From assembly GCF_003331055.1 (NCBI RefSeq), contig NZ_PUQD01000023.1, positions 1 through 64,000 on the forward strand: a DNA stretch of 64,000 bases, written 5' to 3'. Position numbers and translations under genes: made by a program. The DNA is from Pseudomonas sp. AFG_SD02_1510_Pfu_092 (GTDB taxonomy: Bacteria > Pseudomonadota > Gammaproteobacteria > Pseudomonadales > Pseudomonadaceae). Numbering within the stretch: position 1 is the first letter of the stretch; every line of letters starts with the position of its first letter. Shown here one piece after another: positions 1 to 8,803 of this stretch. The notes beneath the pieces were generated by a model. It made no database searches, had not been told where the DNA came from, and saw nothing but the letters and a program-made list of their open reading frames with translations.

Positions 1-365
1 TGGTATTTTTTTTTGGTGGGGGCGGGGGGTGGGGGGTGTTGCGTTGGCGGGCCGTTCCCCCCTGGTTTCGTTAAAATTTGGGGGTTGGGGGATTGCGGGG
101 TATGTGGCCAGCACTCCAATACATTTCTACAACCCTTGTCCTATAAGGTCTACAACCTAACCACCCGCCCTCCCCCAAGCCACTGCTTTTCAGCAACTGT
201 GCCGATTTCGTCATCCCCCCTGCAGAAAACCATCAAGAACCGCCGCCCCGTTCGGTCCACTCTATGCCCCACGCAAGCCGCCCCAAGTCCTACAAGAGCG
301 CGGCCAAAAGCCGCATCTCGTGACATCAGACCTGCCTATCCAATAACCAACAAAAAGGCGCAACC
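1..365. other. Non-coding left edge, G-run rich
   Basis: No convincing gene is seen before the permease start at 366. The first ~110 bases carry repeated runs of five or six G and a run of T, unlike the rest of the window, which suggests either a low-quality contig end or an unusual leader. The permease promoter should lie in 110-350, but no clear -35/-10 pair stands out. A short AAGG stretch at about 356-359 can serve as the ribosome binding site of the permease. Confidence 0.5.
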
Positions 366-1976
366 ATGTCAGGCAAATTCAAGAAACAGTTGTCATTGCT
401 GGACCTCACCTTCATCGGCCTCGGCGCCATCTTCGGCTCCGGCTGGCTGTTCGCCGCCAGCCACGTTTCCGCCATCGCCGGCCCGGCCGGCATCCTGTCC
501 TGGTTCCTCGGCGGCTTCGCCGTGCTGTTGCTGGGCATCGTCTACTGCGAGCTGGGCGCGGCCCTGCCGCGTGCCGGGGGCGTGGTGCGCTACCCGGTGT
601 ATTCGCACGGCCCGCTGCTCGGTTACCTGATGGGCTTCATCACCCTGATCGCCTTTTCCAGCCTGATCGCCATCGAGGTGGTCGCCTCACGCCAGTACGC
701 CGCCGCCTGGTTCCCTGGGCTGACCAAGGCTGGCTCCAGCGACCCCAGCGTGCTCGGCTGGCTGGTGCAGTTCGCCCTGCTGGGGCTGTTCTTCCTGCTC
801 AACTACCGCAGCGTGAAGACCTTCGCCAAGGCCAACAACCTGGTCAGTGTGTTCAAGTTCATCGTGCCGCTGCTGGTGATCGGCGTGCTGTTCACTTTCT
901 TCAAGCCGGAAAACTTCGAGGTCCAGGGCTTTGCGCCGTTCGGCCTGTCCGGCGTCGAAATGGCGGTGTCGGCCGGCGGCATCATCTTCGCCTACCTGGG
1001 CCTGACGCCGATCATTTCGGTGGCCAGCGAAGTGAAGAACCCGCAACGCACCATCCCGATTGCGCTGATCCTCTCGGTGCTGCTGTCCACTGCCATCTAT
1101 GCCCTGCTGCAACTGGCGTTCCTCGGCAGCGTACCGACCGAAATGCTGAGCAACGGCTGGGCCGCGGTGACCAAGGAACTGGCCCTGCCCTACCGTGATA
1201 TCGCCCTGACCCTGGGTGTCGGCTGGCTGGCCTACCTGGTGGTGGCCGACGCGGTGATCTCGCCCAGCGGCTGCGGCAACATCTACATGAACGCCACCCC
1301 GCGCGTGGTCTATGGCTGGGCGCAGACCGGCACCTTCTTCAAGTACTTCACCCGCATCGATGCAGAATCCGGCATCCCGCGCCCGGCGCTGTGGCTGACC
1401 TTTGCCCTGTCGGTGTTCTGGACCCTGCCCTTCCCGTCCTGGGAAGCGCTGATCAACGTGGTCTCCGCCGCCCTGGTGCTGAGCTATGCCGTGGCCCCGG
1501 TCACCGTCGCCGCCCTGCGCCGCAATGCCCCCGACATGCCTCGCCCGTTCCGGGTCAAGGGCATGGGCGTGCTCGGCCCGCTGTCGTTCATCATCGCCGC
1601 GCTGATCGTGTACTGGTCCGGCTGGAACACCGTGTCGTGGCTGCTGGCCCTGCAGATCGTGATGTTCGTGCTGTACCTGTTGTGCGCCCGCTTCGTACCG
1701 ACCGAGCACCTGTCGCTGGCCCAGCAAGTGCGCTCGTCGGCGTGGCTGATCGGCTTCTACGCGGTGACCATCCTGCTGTCGTGGCTGGGCAGCTTCGGTG
1801 GCCTGGGCGTGCTCGGCCATCCGTTCGACACCGTGGTCGTGGCCGCCAGTGCGCTGGCCATCTACTACTGGGGCGCAGCCACCGGCGTGCCTGCCCACCT
1901 GGTACGCCTGGAAGGCGACGATGAAAGCGAAGCCCCCGTGGACAGTTACCCCGGCCGCCCCGCCGTCGCGTCCTGA
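366..1976 (+). CDS. APC superfamily amino acid permease (probable hydroxyproline uptake)
   Basis: This 536-residue protein is an integral inner-membrane permease. It opens with a short cytoplasmic tail and a first helix carrying GLGAIFGSGWLF, the APC-family unwound-helix motif, and has about 12-14 hydrophobic segments through residue ~510, ending in an acidic tail. The motif SEVKNPQRTIP in the middle is typical of APC cytoplasmic loops. It is the first gene of a plus-strand run whose next four genes match the trans-4-hydroxy-L-proline degradation pathway, and only 24 bases separate it from the epimerase. The substrate is inferred from this context; the family also moves many other amino acids and amines. 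Confidence 0.85.
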   Translation: MSGKFKKQLSLLDLTFIGLGAIFGSGWLFAASHVSAIAGPAGILSWFLGGFAVLLLGIVYCELGAALPRAGGVVRYPVYSHGPLLGYLMGFITLIAFSSLIAIEVVASRQYAAAWFPGLTKAGSSDPSVLGWLVQFALLGLFFLLNYRSVKTFAKANNLVSVFKFIVPLLVIGVLFTFFKPENFEVQGFAPFGLSGVEMAVSAGGIIFAYLGLTPIISVASEVKNPQRTIPIALILSVLLSTAIYALLQLAFLGSVPTEMLSNGWAAVTKELALPYRDIALTLGVGWLAYLVVADAVISPSGCGNIYMNATPRVVYGWAQTGTFFKYFTRIDAESGIPRPALWLTFALSVFWTLPFPSWEALINVVSAALVLSYAVAPVTVAALRRNAPDMPRPFRVKGMGVLGPLSFIIAALIVYWSGWNTVSWLLALQIVMFVLYLLCARFVPTEHLSLAQQVRSSAWLIGFYAVTILLSWLGSFGGLGVLGHPFDTVVVAASALAIYYWGAATGVPAHLVRLEGDDESEAPVDSYPGRPAVAS

Positions 1977-2000
1977 CCCCTCTACCCAATGGACAAGCCC

Positions 2001-2927
2001 ATGAAACAGATTCACGTGATCGACTCGCATACCGGCGGCGAACCGACCCGCCTGGTGATGAAAGGCTTCCCGCCGCTGCACGGGCGCAGCATGGCCGAGC
2101 AGCGCGACGAACTGCGCGAGCTGCACGACCAGTGGCGCCGCGCCTGCCTGCTGGAGCCGCGCGGCAACGATGTGCTGGTCGGTGCGCTGTACTGCCCGCC
2201 CGTTTCGGCCGATGCCACCTGCGGGGTGATCTTCTTCAACAACGCCGGTTACCTGAACATGTGCGGCCACGGCACCATCGGCCTGATCGCCTCGCTGCAG
2301 CACCTGGGGCTGATCGCACCGGGCGTGCACAAGATCGACACGCCGGTCGGCCAGGTCAGCGCCACCCTGCATGCAGACGGCGCCGTCACCGTCGGCAACG
2401 TGCCGTCCTACCGCTATCGCCAGCAAGTGGCGGTGGACGTGCCCGGGCATGGCCTGGTGCGCGGTGACATCGCCTGGGGGGGCAACTGGTTCTTCCTCGT
2501 GTCCGAGCACGGCCAGCGTATCGAGTTGGACAACCGTGAGGCGTTGACCGAGTACACCTGGGCGATGCTCAAGGCCCTCGAAGCCCAGGGCATCACCGGT
2601 GAGCACGGCGCCGCCATCGACCATGTCGAGCTGTTCGCCGACGACGCCAACGCCGACAGCCGCAACTTCGTGATGTGCCCCGGCAAGGCCTACGACCGCT
2701 CGCCGTGCGGTACCGGCACCAGTGCCAAGCTGGCTTGCCTGGCGGCCGACGGCAAGCTCGCAGAAGGCCAGACCTGGGTGCAGGCCAGCATTACCGGCAG
2801 CCAGTTCCATGGCCGCTACGAGCGCGACGGCGAGCGCATTCGCCCGTTCATTACCGGCCGCGCCTGCATGACCGCCGACAGCACCCTGCTGATCGACGAA
2901 CAGGATCCATTCGCCTGGGGCATCTGA
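2001..2927 (+). CDS. lhpA: 4-hydroxyproline 2-epimerase (proline racemase family)
   Basis: The product (308 residues) converts trans-4-hydroxy-L-proline to cis-4-hydroxy-D-proline, the first pathway step. Both catalytic cysteines of the racemase/epimerase subgroup are present: Cys88 in MCGHGT and Cys236 in [12 protein letters not shown]. In the related trans-3-hydroxyproline dehydratases one of these is Thr, so this copy should be an epimerase. The start at 2001 ([13 protein letters not shown]) fits the family N-terminus; an in-frame ATG at 1989 would add four residues, and neither has a strong ribosome binding site. The gene sits between the permease and the deaminase in the same operon. The symbol follows Pseudomonas usage as I remember it. 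Confidence 0.93.
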   Translation: MKQIHVIDSHTGGEPTRLVMKGFPPLHGRSMAEQRDELRELHDQWRRACLLEPRGNDVLVGALYCPPVSADATCGVIFFNNAGYLNMCGHGTIGLIASLQHLGLIAPGVHKIDTPVGQVSATLHADGAVTVGNVPSYRYRQQVAVDVPGHGLVRGDIAWGGNWFFLVSEHGQRIELDNREALTEYTWAMLKALEAQGITGEHGAAIDHVELFADDANADSRNFVMCPGKAYDRSPCGTGTSAKLACLAADGKLAEGQTWVQASITGSQFHGRYERDGERIRPFITGRACMTADSTLLIDEQDPFAWGI

Positions 2928-2970
2928 CCTCGGCTTTGCCAACGACTGAATATCGCCAGGAGTGACAACA

Positions 2971-3918
2971 ATGACTGACAACATCTTCACCGGCACCATG
3001 CCTGCCCTGATGACCCCGTGTACCGCCCAGCGCCAGCCGGACTTCGACGCCCTGGTGCGCAAGGGCCGCGAACTGGTCGAGGCCGGCATGAGCGCCGTGG
3101 TGTACTGCGGCTCGATGGGTGACTGGCCGCTGCTGACCGAGGCCGAGCGCCAGGAAGGCGTGGCACGCCTGGTGGCCGCCGGCATCCCGACCATCGTCGG
3201 CACCGGCGCGGTGAACACCCGGGAAGCCGTGGCCCATGCCGCGCATGCGGCCAAGGTCGGCGCCGCCGGCCTGATGGTCATCCCCCGGGTGCTCAGCCGC
3301 GGGGCTTCGCTGATTGCCCAGAAGCACCACTTCTCGGCGATTCTCGCCGCAGCGCCGAAGCTGCCGGCGGTGATCTACAACAGCCCCTACTACGGCTTCG
3401 CCACCCGCGCCGACCTGTTCTTCGAACTGCGCCGCGAGTTCCCCAACCTGATCGGTTTCAAGGAGTTCGGCGGTGGCGCCGACCTGCGCTACGCCGCCGA
3501 GCACATCACCTCCAAGGATGACGCCGTGACCCTGATGGTCGGTGTCGACACCCAGGTGGTGCATGGCTTCGTCAATTGCAACGCCACCGGCGCCATTACC
3601 GGCATCGGCAACGCCCTGCCACGGGAAGTGCTGCAGCTGGTGAGCCTGAGCAAGCAGGCGGCCAAGGGCGACGCCAAGGCCCGCCGCCTGGCCCGCGAAC
3701 TGGAAGCGGCGCTGGCGGTGCTGTCATCGTTCGATGAGGGCTGCGACCTGGTGCTGTATTACAAGCACCTGATGGTGCTGAACGGCGACAGCGAGTACCG
3801 CCTGCACTTCAACGAAACCGACGTACTGACCGACGCCCAGCGCAACTATGCCGAGCAGCAGTACGCGCTGTTCCGCAGCTGGTATGCCAGCTGGTCGGCC
3901 GAGCAGAACATCGCCTGA
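2971..3918 (+). CDS. lhpC: 1-pyrroline-4-hydroxy-2-carboxylate deaminase (DapA/NAL superfamily)
   Basis: A 315-residue class I aldolase-fold protein. The Schiff-base lysine is Lys164 in IGFKEFGGG and the conserved tyrosine is Tyr136 in VIYNSP. In the hydroxyproline pathway this family member deaminates and dehydrates pyrroline-4-hydroxy-2-carboxylate to 2-oxoglutarate semialdehyde. The ATG at 2971 is preceded by AGGAG at 2958-2962 with eight-base spacing, so an upstream in-frame GTG at 2962 was not used. The true dapA lies at 15501-16388 in this window, which leaves this copy free for a catabolic role; assignment to this reaction rests on its neighbours. Confidence 0.9.
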   Translation: MTDNIFTGTMPALMTPCTAQRQPDFDALVRKGRELVEAGMSAVVYCGSMGDWPLLTEAERQEGVARLVAAGIPTIVGTGAVNTREAVAHAAHAAKVGAAGLMVIPRVLSRGASLIAQKHHFSAILAAAPKLPAVIYNSPYYGFATRADLFFELRREFPNLIGFKEFGGGADLRYAAEHITSKDDAVTLMVGVDTQVVHGFVNCNATGAITGIGNALPREVLQLVSLSKQAAKGDAKARRLARELEAALAVLSSFDEGCDLVLYYKHLMVLNGDSEYRLHFNETDVLTDAQRNYAEQQYALFRSWYASWSAEQNIA

Positions 3919-3940
3919 ACTCAAGCCGAACCGCAGTCCC

Positions 3941-4026
3941 CTGTGGGAGCGGGTTCACCCGCGAACACCGGCGAAGCCGGTGCCAGGCACCGAGTCGCCT
4001 GCTTCGCGGGTAAACCCGCTCCCACA
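3941..4026. repeat. REP-type palindromic unit inside the hydroxyproline operon
   Basis: The unit runs from ctgtgggagcgggttcaccc to gggtaaacccgctcccacac, with ccggcgaagccggt in its core. The ends are inverted copies of the P. putida REP sequence. It lies between the deaminase and the semialdehyde dehydrogenase genes and can fold into a hairpin in the transcript. Confidence 0.9.
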
Positions 4027-4068
4027 CGGCCTGCGTGCTATTCAAATCTGCTATCCAAAGGAGGCTCC

Positions 4069-5646
4069 ATGACCCTCACAGGCAACCTGCTGATCGGCCA
4101 GACGCCGGTAACCGGCAGCCGCGAAGCCATCCGTGCCATCGACCCGGCCACCGGCCAGGCGCTGGAGCCGGCCTACCTCGGCGGCACCGGCGAACACGTT
4201 GCCCAGGCCTGCGCCCTGGCCTGGGCGGCGCTCGACGCCTACCGCGAAACTTCGCTCGAACAACGGGCACAATTCCTCGAAACCATCGCCACGCAGATCG
4301 AAGCCCTCGGCGACACCCTGGTCGACCGCGCCGTGGCCGAAACCGGCCTGCCCAAGGCGCGCATCCTGGGCGAGCGTGGCCGCACCTGCACCCAGCTACG
4401 CACCTTCGCCCGTGTGGTGCGGGCCGGCGAATGGCTGGACGTGCGGGTCGACAACGCCCAGCCCGCACGCCAGCCCCTGCCCCGCGCCGACCTGCGCCAG
4501 CGCCAGGTGGCGCTGGGCCCGGTGGCGGTGTTCGGCGCCAGCAATTTCCCCCTGGCCTTCTCGGTGGCCGGCGGCGACACCGCCTCGGCCTTGGCTGCCG
4601 GTTGCCCGGTGGTGGTCAAGGCGCATGGCGCCCACCCGGGCACCAGCGAGCTGGTCGGCCAGGCAGTGGCGCAAGCGGTAAAACTCTGCGGCCTGCCAGC
4701 CGGCGTGTTCTCGCTGTTGTACGGCGCTGGCCGCGAGGTGGGCATTGCGCTGGTCAGCGACCCGCGTATCAAGGCCGTCGGCTTTACCGGTTCGCGCAGC
4801 GGCGGCATTGCCCTGTGCCAGGCGGCCCAGGCCCGCCCGGAGCCGATCCCGGTGTACGCCGAAATGAGCTCGATCAACCCGGTATTCTTGTTCGACGCCG
4901 CCCTGCAGGCCCGCGCCGAGGCACTCGCGCAAGGTTTCGTCGCTTCGCTGACCCAGGGCGCCGGCCAGTTCTGTACCAACCCAGGCCTGGTGATCGCCCG
5001 CCAGGGGCCGGCATTGCAGCGTTTCATCGACGCCGCCAGCGAACACGTGCGCCAGGCTGCGGCGCAGACCATGCTTACCCCGGGCATCTTCAGTGCCTAC
5101 CAGGCCGGTGTCGGCGCCTTGGCCAGCAACGCCAATGCCCAGGTCGCCGCCACCGGCCAGGCCGGCCAAGGCCCCAACCAGTGCCAGGCGCAGCTGTTCG
5201 TCACCCAGGCCGAAGCGTTCCTCACCGACCCGGGCTTGCAGGCCGAAGTGTTCGGCGCGGCGTCACTGGTAGTGGCCTGCGCCAACGACCAGCAGGTCCG
5301 CCAGCTGGCCGAACACCTGGAAGGCCAGCTGACCGCCACGCTGCACCTCGACGACGCCGACATCGACAGCGCCCGCGCCCTGCTGCCGACGCTTGAACGC
5401 AAGGCCGGGCGCATCCTGGTCAACGGTTGGCCGACCGGCGTCGAAGTCTGCGATGCGATGGTGCACGGCGGGCCGTTCCCGGCCACCTCCGATGCCCGCA
5501 GCACCTCGGTGGGCACCGCGGCGATCCTGCGTTTCCTGCGCCCGGTGTGCTACCAGGACTTCCCCGACGCCCTGCTGCCGCAGGCCTTGCAGCACGGCAA
5601 CCCGCTGCAACTGCGGCGCCTGCTCGACGGTAAACGGGAAGGCTGA
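4069..5646 (+). CDS. 2-oxoglutarate semialdehyde dehydrogenase (ALDH family)
   Basis: This 525-residue aldehyde dehydrogenase oxidises 2-oxoglutarate semialdehyde to 2-oxoglutarate with NAD(P)+, the last step of hydroxyproline breakdown. Visible active-site residues are Asn159 (FGASNFP), Lys184 ([12 protein letters not shown]), the general base Glu265 (YAEMSSINP) and the nucleophile Cys302 ([10 protein letters not shown]). The start at 4069 is chosen because of a near-perfect ribosome binding site, AAAGGAGG at 4057-4064; the reading frame stays open further upstream only through the REP element. It is followed after two bases by the FAD dehydrogenase. Some ALDHs of this type are also used for arabinose or glucarate degradation. 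Confidence 0.92.
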   Translation: MTLTGNLLIGQTPVTGSREAIRAIDPATGQALEPAYLGGTGEHVAQACALAWAALDAYRETSLEQRAQFLETIATQIEALGDTLVDRAVAETGLPKARILGERGRTCTQLRTFARVVRAGEWLDVRVDNAQPARQPLPRADLRQRQVALGPVAVFGASNFPLAFSVAGGDTASALAAGCPVVVKAHGAHPGTSELVGQAVAQAVKLCGLPAGVFSLLYGAGREVGIALVSDPRIKAVGFTGSRSGGIALCQAAQARPEPIPVYAEMSSINPVFLFDAALQARAEALAQGFVASLTQGAGQFCTNPGLVIARQGPALQRFIDAASEHVRQAAAQTMLTPGIFSAYQAGVGALASNANAQVAATGQAGQGPNQCQAQLFVTQAEAFLTDPGLQAEVFGAASLVVACANDQQVRQLAEHLEGQLTATLHLDDADIDSARALLPTLERKAGRILVNGWPTGVEVCDAMVHGGPFPATSDARSTSVGTAAILRFLRPVCYQDFPDALLPQALQHGNPLQLRRLLDGKREG

Positions 5647-5648
5647 GC

Positions 5649-6896
5649 ATGCTTGAAACCGCTGAAACCGATATCGCCGTGGTCGGCGCCGGCATCGTCG
5701 GCGTTGCCTGCGCCCTGCAACTGGCCCGCCAGGGCCGCCGGGTAACGCTGATCGACCGCCAGGCCCCCGGCCAGGGCGCGTCCTACGGCAACGCCGGGCA
5801 CCTGGCCACCGAGCAGGTGTTCCCGATTGCCGACCTGTCGATCATCAAACGCCTGCCGCGCATGCTGCTGGACCCGATGGGCCCGCTGCGCCTGGACTGG
5901 AAGTACCTGCCCAAGGCCATGCCCTGGTTCACCCGGCTGTTGCTCAACCTGCGGCCGATGCCGTTCCAGCGCAGTGTGGCCGGCATTCGCAGGCTGAACG
6001 AAGAGAGCCTCGGCGCATGGCAGCGGCTGTTGGGCTCGATCGGGCGCAGCGAGCTGTTCCAGGCCGATGGCTCGCTGCTGGTGTTCGAGCGGCCCGAGTC
6101 GCGCCAGGCGTTGGAGGCCTTGCGCGCACGCATGCAACAGCAGGCGGTGGCGGTCGACCTGTGGTCGGCCGACCAGGTGCGTGCGGCGGCGCCGCAGCTG
6201 AGCCCGGCGCTGCTGGGCGGGCTGTTCTTCCCGCGCACCGGGCATTTCATCGACCCCTACCGGGTGGTGTGCGAACTGTTCGAAGCGGCCCAGGCCAGCG
6301 GCGTGCGCTTCGTCCGGGCGCAGGTTAATGACGGCCGGTTGCACGGCAACGGGGTCCGCCTGGCCAGCGACCAGGGCCCGCTCGATGCACGCCAGGTGCT
6401 GATCAGTTGTGGCGCGCATTCTGCGTGCTTGACCACCGCGCTGACCGGCAAGCAGGTGCCACTGGACACCGAGCGCGGCTACCACCTGATGTTGCCTGAC
6501 GAGCATCAGCGTTTGCCGTTTGCAGTCACATCGCTTGAGCGCAAGTTCATCATGACGCCCATGGCCGCGGGCTTGCGCCTGGCCGGCACGGTGGAGTTCG
6601 CCGGGCTGGACGCGCCGCCGAGCATGCAGCGGGCGTGGCAGTTGCATCGCTTGAGCAAGGGCTTGTTCCAGCGGGAATTGAGTGTGGACGGCGCAACGCC
6701 ATGGATGGGCATGCGGCCTTCGTTGCCGGACTCGCTGCCGGTGATTGATCGGGTGTGTGATGGGCGGGTGCTGTTGGCGTTCGGGCATCAGCACCTGGGG
6801 CTGACCCAGGCGGCGGTGACGGCGGAATGGGTGGGGCGGTTGGCTGACCAGACCGGTGGCATGGAGATGGCGGCTTACCGGTTGGATCGGTTTTAG
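5649..6896 (+). CDS. lhpB: FAD-dependent D-amino acid dehydrogenase, probable D-hydroxyproline dehydrogenase
   Basis: The protein (415 residues) has the DadA/DAO fold: an N-terminal Rossmann motif VVGAGIVG at about residues 11-18, the second motif GASYGNAGH, and a C-terminal substrate-domain ending in a typical DAO signature (PVIDRVCDGRVLLAFGHQHL). It should oxidise cis-4-hydroxy-D-proline to pyrroline-4-hydroxy-2-carboxylate and pass electrons to the respiratory chain, supplying the deaminase substrate. It overlaps functionally and transcriptionally with the genes before it (two-base gap to the ALDH stop). A general D-amino acid dehydrogenase cannot be excluded from sequence alone; the operon decides for hydroxyproline. 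Confidence 0.87.
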   Translation: MLETAETDIAVVGAGIVGVACALQLARQGRRVTLIDRQAPGQGASYGNAGHLATEQVFPIADLSIIKRLPRMLLDPMGPLRLDWKYLPKAMPWFTRLLLNLRPMPFQRSVAGIRRLNEESLGAWQRLLGSIGRSELFQADGSLLVFERPESRQALEALRARMQQQAVAVDLWSADQVRAAAPQLSPALLGGLFFPRTGHFIDPYRVVCELFEAAQASGVRFVRAQVNDGRLHGNGVRLASDQGPLDARQVLISCGAHSACLTTALTGKQVPLDTERGYHLMLPDEHQRLPFAVTSLERKFIMTPMAAGLRLAGTVEFAGLDAPPSMQRAWQLHRLSKGLFQRELSVDGATPWMGMRPSLPDSLPVIDRVCDGRVLLAFGHQHLGLTQAAVTAEWVGRLADQTGGMEMAAYRLDRF

Positions 6897-6900
6897 CTTC

Positions 6901-7178
6901 GGGGGCCGCTGTGCGGCCCATTCGCCGGCAAGCCAGCTCCCACAGGTGCAGCGTCATACGCATTTCCCTGTGGGAGCGGGCAAGCCCGCGAAGGAGGCGA
7001 CGCGGTGGATGGCACCGGCTGCGCCGGTGTTCGCGGCCACGGCCGCTCCCACAGGGATCGCGCCAGCTGTTAGAAATTGACCAAGACAGTTGCTCCCACC
7101 TAGACCCCATAGGCCTCAAGCCATATGCAGTACCTGTGGGAGCGGGTTTACCCGCGAATGGGCTGCAAAGCAGCCCCT
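6901..7178. repeat. Cluster of REP elements between the hydroxyproline operon and xenA
   Basis: Three REP-related pieces lie here: a partial copy with gggggccgctgtgcggccc at 6901-6945, a full unit at about 6967-7055 (ctgtgggagcgggcaagccc to ggccgctcccacag), and a partial copy at 7134-7178. They fill the gap between two convergent genes and probably act as transcription stops for both strands. Confidence 0.85.
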
Positions 7179-7185
7179 TTATGCC

Positions 7186-8277
7186 TCAGCGATAACGCTC
7201 GAGCCAGTGCGCATACGGTGCCGGCAGGGTCCAGGAGGCTTTCTCCACCCCCAGCTCCTTGGCCGCGAAGTAAGCCCAGTGCGGGTCGGCCAGGTGTGCA
7301 CGCCCTACCGACACCAGGTCCAGCTGGTTGGCCTGCAATGCACCTTCCGCCAGTTGCGGGGTACCGAAGCCCCACGCCGAGGTCACCGGCAGTTTCGCCT
7401 CACGGCGCACGCGCTCGGCGATCGGCCCCATGAACGCCGGGCCCCACGGGATGTTGGTGTCAGGAATGGTGAAACCGACACTCACACTCAACAGGTCGAG
7501 GCCGCCAGCCTTGAAGCGGCGTGCCAGCTCGATCGACTCCACCAGGGTCTGCTCGTCGCGGCCATCGTATTCCAGCACACCGAAACGCGCGGTCAGTGGC
7601 AGGTTCTCTGGCCATACCTCACGCACTGCGGCCAGGGTTTCGAGGAGGAAGCGGCTGCGGTTATCAAAGCTGCCACCGTAAGCGTCGGTGCGCTTGTTGG
7701 AGTGCTCGGAGAAGAAGCTCTGGCCGAGGTAACCATGGGCAAAGTGCAGCTCGATCCACTCGAAGCCGGCTTCGCGCGCACGGCGTGCGGCATCGACGAA
7801 GTCCTGCTTGACCCGGGCGATGTCGTCCAGGGTCATCTCGCGCGGTACTTTCGGCAGGTGTGCACCAAAGGCGATGGCGGACGGGGCGATGGTTTCCCAG
7901 CCACGGGCGTCATCGGCGGCAATGTGATCGTCACCTTCCCATGGGCGGTTGGCGCTGGCCTTGCGCCCGGCATGGGCGATCTGGATGCCCGGCACGGAAC
8001 CGCCGGCCTTGATGGCCTGCACCACGGGCACGAAGGCCTGGGCGTGGGCATCGCTCCAGATACCGGCGCAACCGGGGGTGATGCGCCCTTCCGGTGCCAC
8101 TGCCGTGGCCTCGACCACCACCAGGCCGGCACCACCACGGGCCAGGCTGGCCAGGTGCACGTGGTGCCAGTCGTTGATCATGCCGTCCTCGGCCATGTAC
8201 TGGCACATCGGCGGGATGGCGATGCGGTTGCGCAGGGTGACGTCCTTCAGGGTGTACGGTTCGAACAAGGCGGACAT
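7186..8277 (-). CDS. xenA: Xenobiotic reductase A, Old Yellow Enzyme family
   Basis: A 363-residue FMN-dependent ene-reductase that uses NADPH to reduce activated alkenes, nitrate esters and similar compounds. Key residues match the characterised P. putida XenA: the redox-tuning Cys25 (PPMCQYMAEDG), His178 and His181 (LHFAHGYLGQS) with Tyr183, and a C-terminal WTLPAPYAHWLERYR that completes the partner active site. The ATG at 8277 is preceded by GGGAG with good spacing; the frame has a TTG two codons earlier. It is divergent from an ArsR-type regulator, and a perfect palindrome lies in the shared promoter, so regulation by that protein is likely. Confidence 0.96.
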   Translation of the reverse strand: MSALFEPYTLKDVTLRNRIAIPPMCQYMAEDGMINDWHHVHLASLARGGAGLVVVEATAVAPEGRITPGCAGIWSDAHAQAFVPVVQAIKAGGSVPGIQIAHAGRKASANRPWEGDDHIAADDARGWETIAPSAIAFGAHLPKVPREMTLDDIARVKQDFVDAARRAREAGFEWIELHFAHGYLGQSFFSEHSNKRTDAYGGSFDNRSRFLLETLAAVREVWPENLPLTARFGVLEYDGRDEQTLVESIELARRFKAGGLDLLSVSVGFTIPDTNIPWGPAFMGPIAERVRREAKLPVTSAWGFGTPQLAEGALQANQLDLVSVGRAHLADPHWAYFAAKELGVEKASWTLPAPYAHWLERYR

Positions 8278-8306
8278 GGGCAAGCTCCCAAGCTGATTGA
8301 TTACGG

Positions 8307-8328
8307 TAGTTCGATCATAATCGAACTA
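8307..8328. promoter_or_regulatory. Perfect palindrome, probable ArsR-family operator
   Basis: Arms TAGTTCGAT (8307-8315) and ATCGAACTA (8320-8328) are exact reverse complements around a 4-base spacer. On the minus strand TATGAT (8314-8319) inside it can be the -10 box of xenA. The right arm overlaps an upstream ATG of the regulator frame at 8328, which argues that translation of the regulator begins further down. Confidence 0.75.
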
Positions 8329-8354
8329 TGGCAATTAATGATAGCCCCGTTATC

Positions 8355-8663
8355 ATGACGACCATGCGAGCCTACCCACACCCCAATCCTGAAGACCTGA
8401 CCCTGGAACGCCTGCTCTATGCCCTGAGCGACCCGGTGCGCCTGGATATAGTGCGCCGCCTGGCAGGCGTTGCCGAAGCCAGCTGCGGCGAGCTCGACGG
8501 CGGCCGGCCGAAGTCGAGCATGTCCCACCATTTCCGCGTGTTGCGTGATGCGGGGCTGGTGCATACCCGCAATGTCGGCACGACCCATATGAATTCGCTG
8601 CGCAGCGAGATGCTGGGCGAGCGTTTTCCCGGGTTGCTGGACTGCATTCTGCGGCAGAACTGA
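8355..8663 (+). CDS. ArsR-family winged-helix transcriptional regulator
   Basis: The product is about 102 residues and contains a winged helix-turn-helix: LLYALSDPVRLDIVRRL at the start of the fold and a recognition region PKSSMSHHFRVLRDAGLVHT. No metal-binding Cys cluster of the classic ArsR/SmtB type is seen; the single Cys residues (SCGELDGG and DCILRQN) are not paired, so a metal signal is unlikely. It is divergent from xenA and the palindrome at 8307-8328 is the obvious binding site, giving control of xenA and itself. ATG 8355 is preferred over 8328 because the latter lies inside the operator; the ribosome binding site is weak for both. Confidence 0.85.
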   Translation: MTTMRAYPHPNPEDLTLERLLYALSDPVRLDIVRRLAGVAEASCGELDGGRPKSSMSHHFRVLRDAGLVHTRNVGTTHMNSLRSEMLGERFPGLLDCILRQN

Positions 8664-8708
8664 TTTTTCCTGGGCTGGCCTCTTCGCGCCTTCAAGGCCT
8701 GTTCGCCC

Positions 8709-8741
8709 CCTGTGGGAGCGGGCAAGCCCGCGAAGAGGCCC
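8709..8741. repeat. Single REP element
   Basis: cctgtgggagcgggcaagcc followed by cgcgaagaggccc, a typical solitary REP between convergent genes. Confidence 0.85.
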
Positions 8742-8755
8742 GAACAGGCAACAAA

Positions 8756-8783
8756 AAAGCCACGAGGTCACCCCCGTGGCTTT
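8756..8783. terminator. Bidirectional intrinsic terminator
   Basis: Stem AAAGCCACG (8756-8764) with CGTGGCTTT (8775-8783); A-tract on one side and T-rich on the other, so it can stop both the regulator gene and mqo. Confidence 0.85.
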
Positions 8784-8803
8784 CTTGTCACAACCATGGC
8801 CAA

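Noticed and set aside
13..630. Plus-strand open frame of 205 codons at the left end
   Set aside because: It overlaps the real permease gene in another frame and begins in the G-run region; translation is Pro/Ser/Ala-rich with no family features.
687..3281. Very long open frame (864 codons) on the minus strand across the permease and epimerase genes
   Set aside because: It mirrors two clear plus-strand genes; the translation is low-complexity and His/Gly/Gln-rich, as produced by high-GC codon bias in an opposite frame.
2971..3918. A second lysine-pathway dapA
   Set aside because: The Schiff-base Lys is present in the whole aldolase superfamily; its place in the hydroxyproline operon and the true dapA at 15501-16388 favour the catabolic deaminase.
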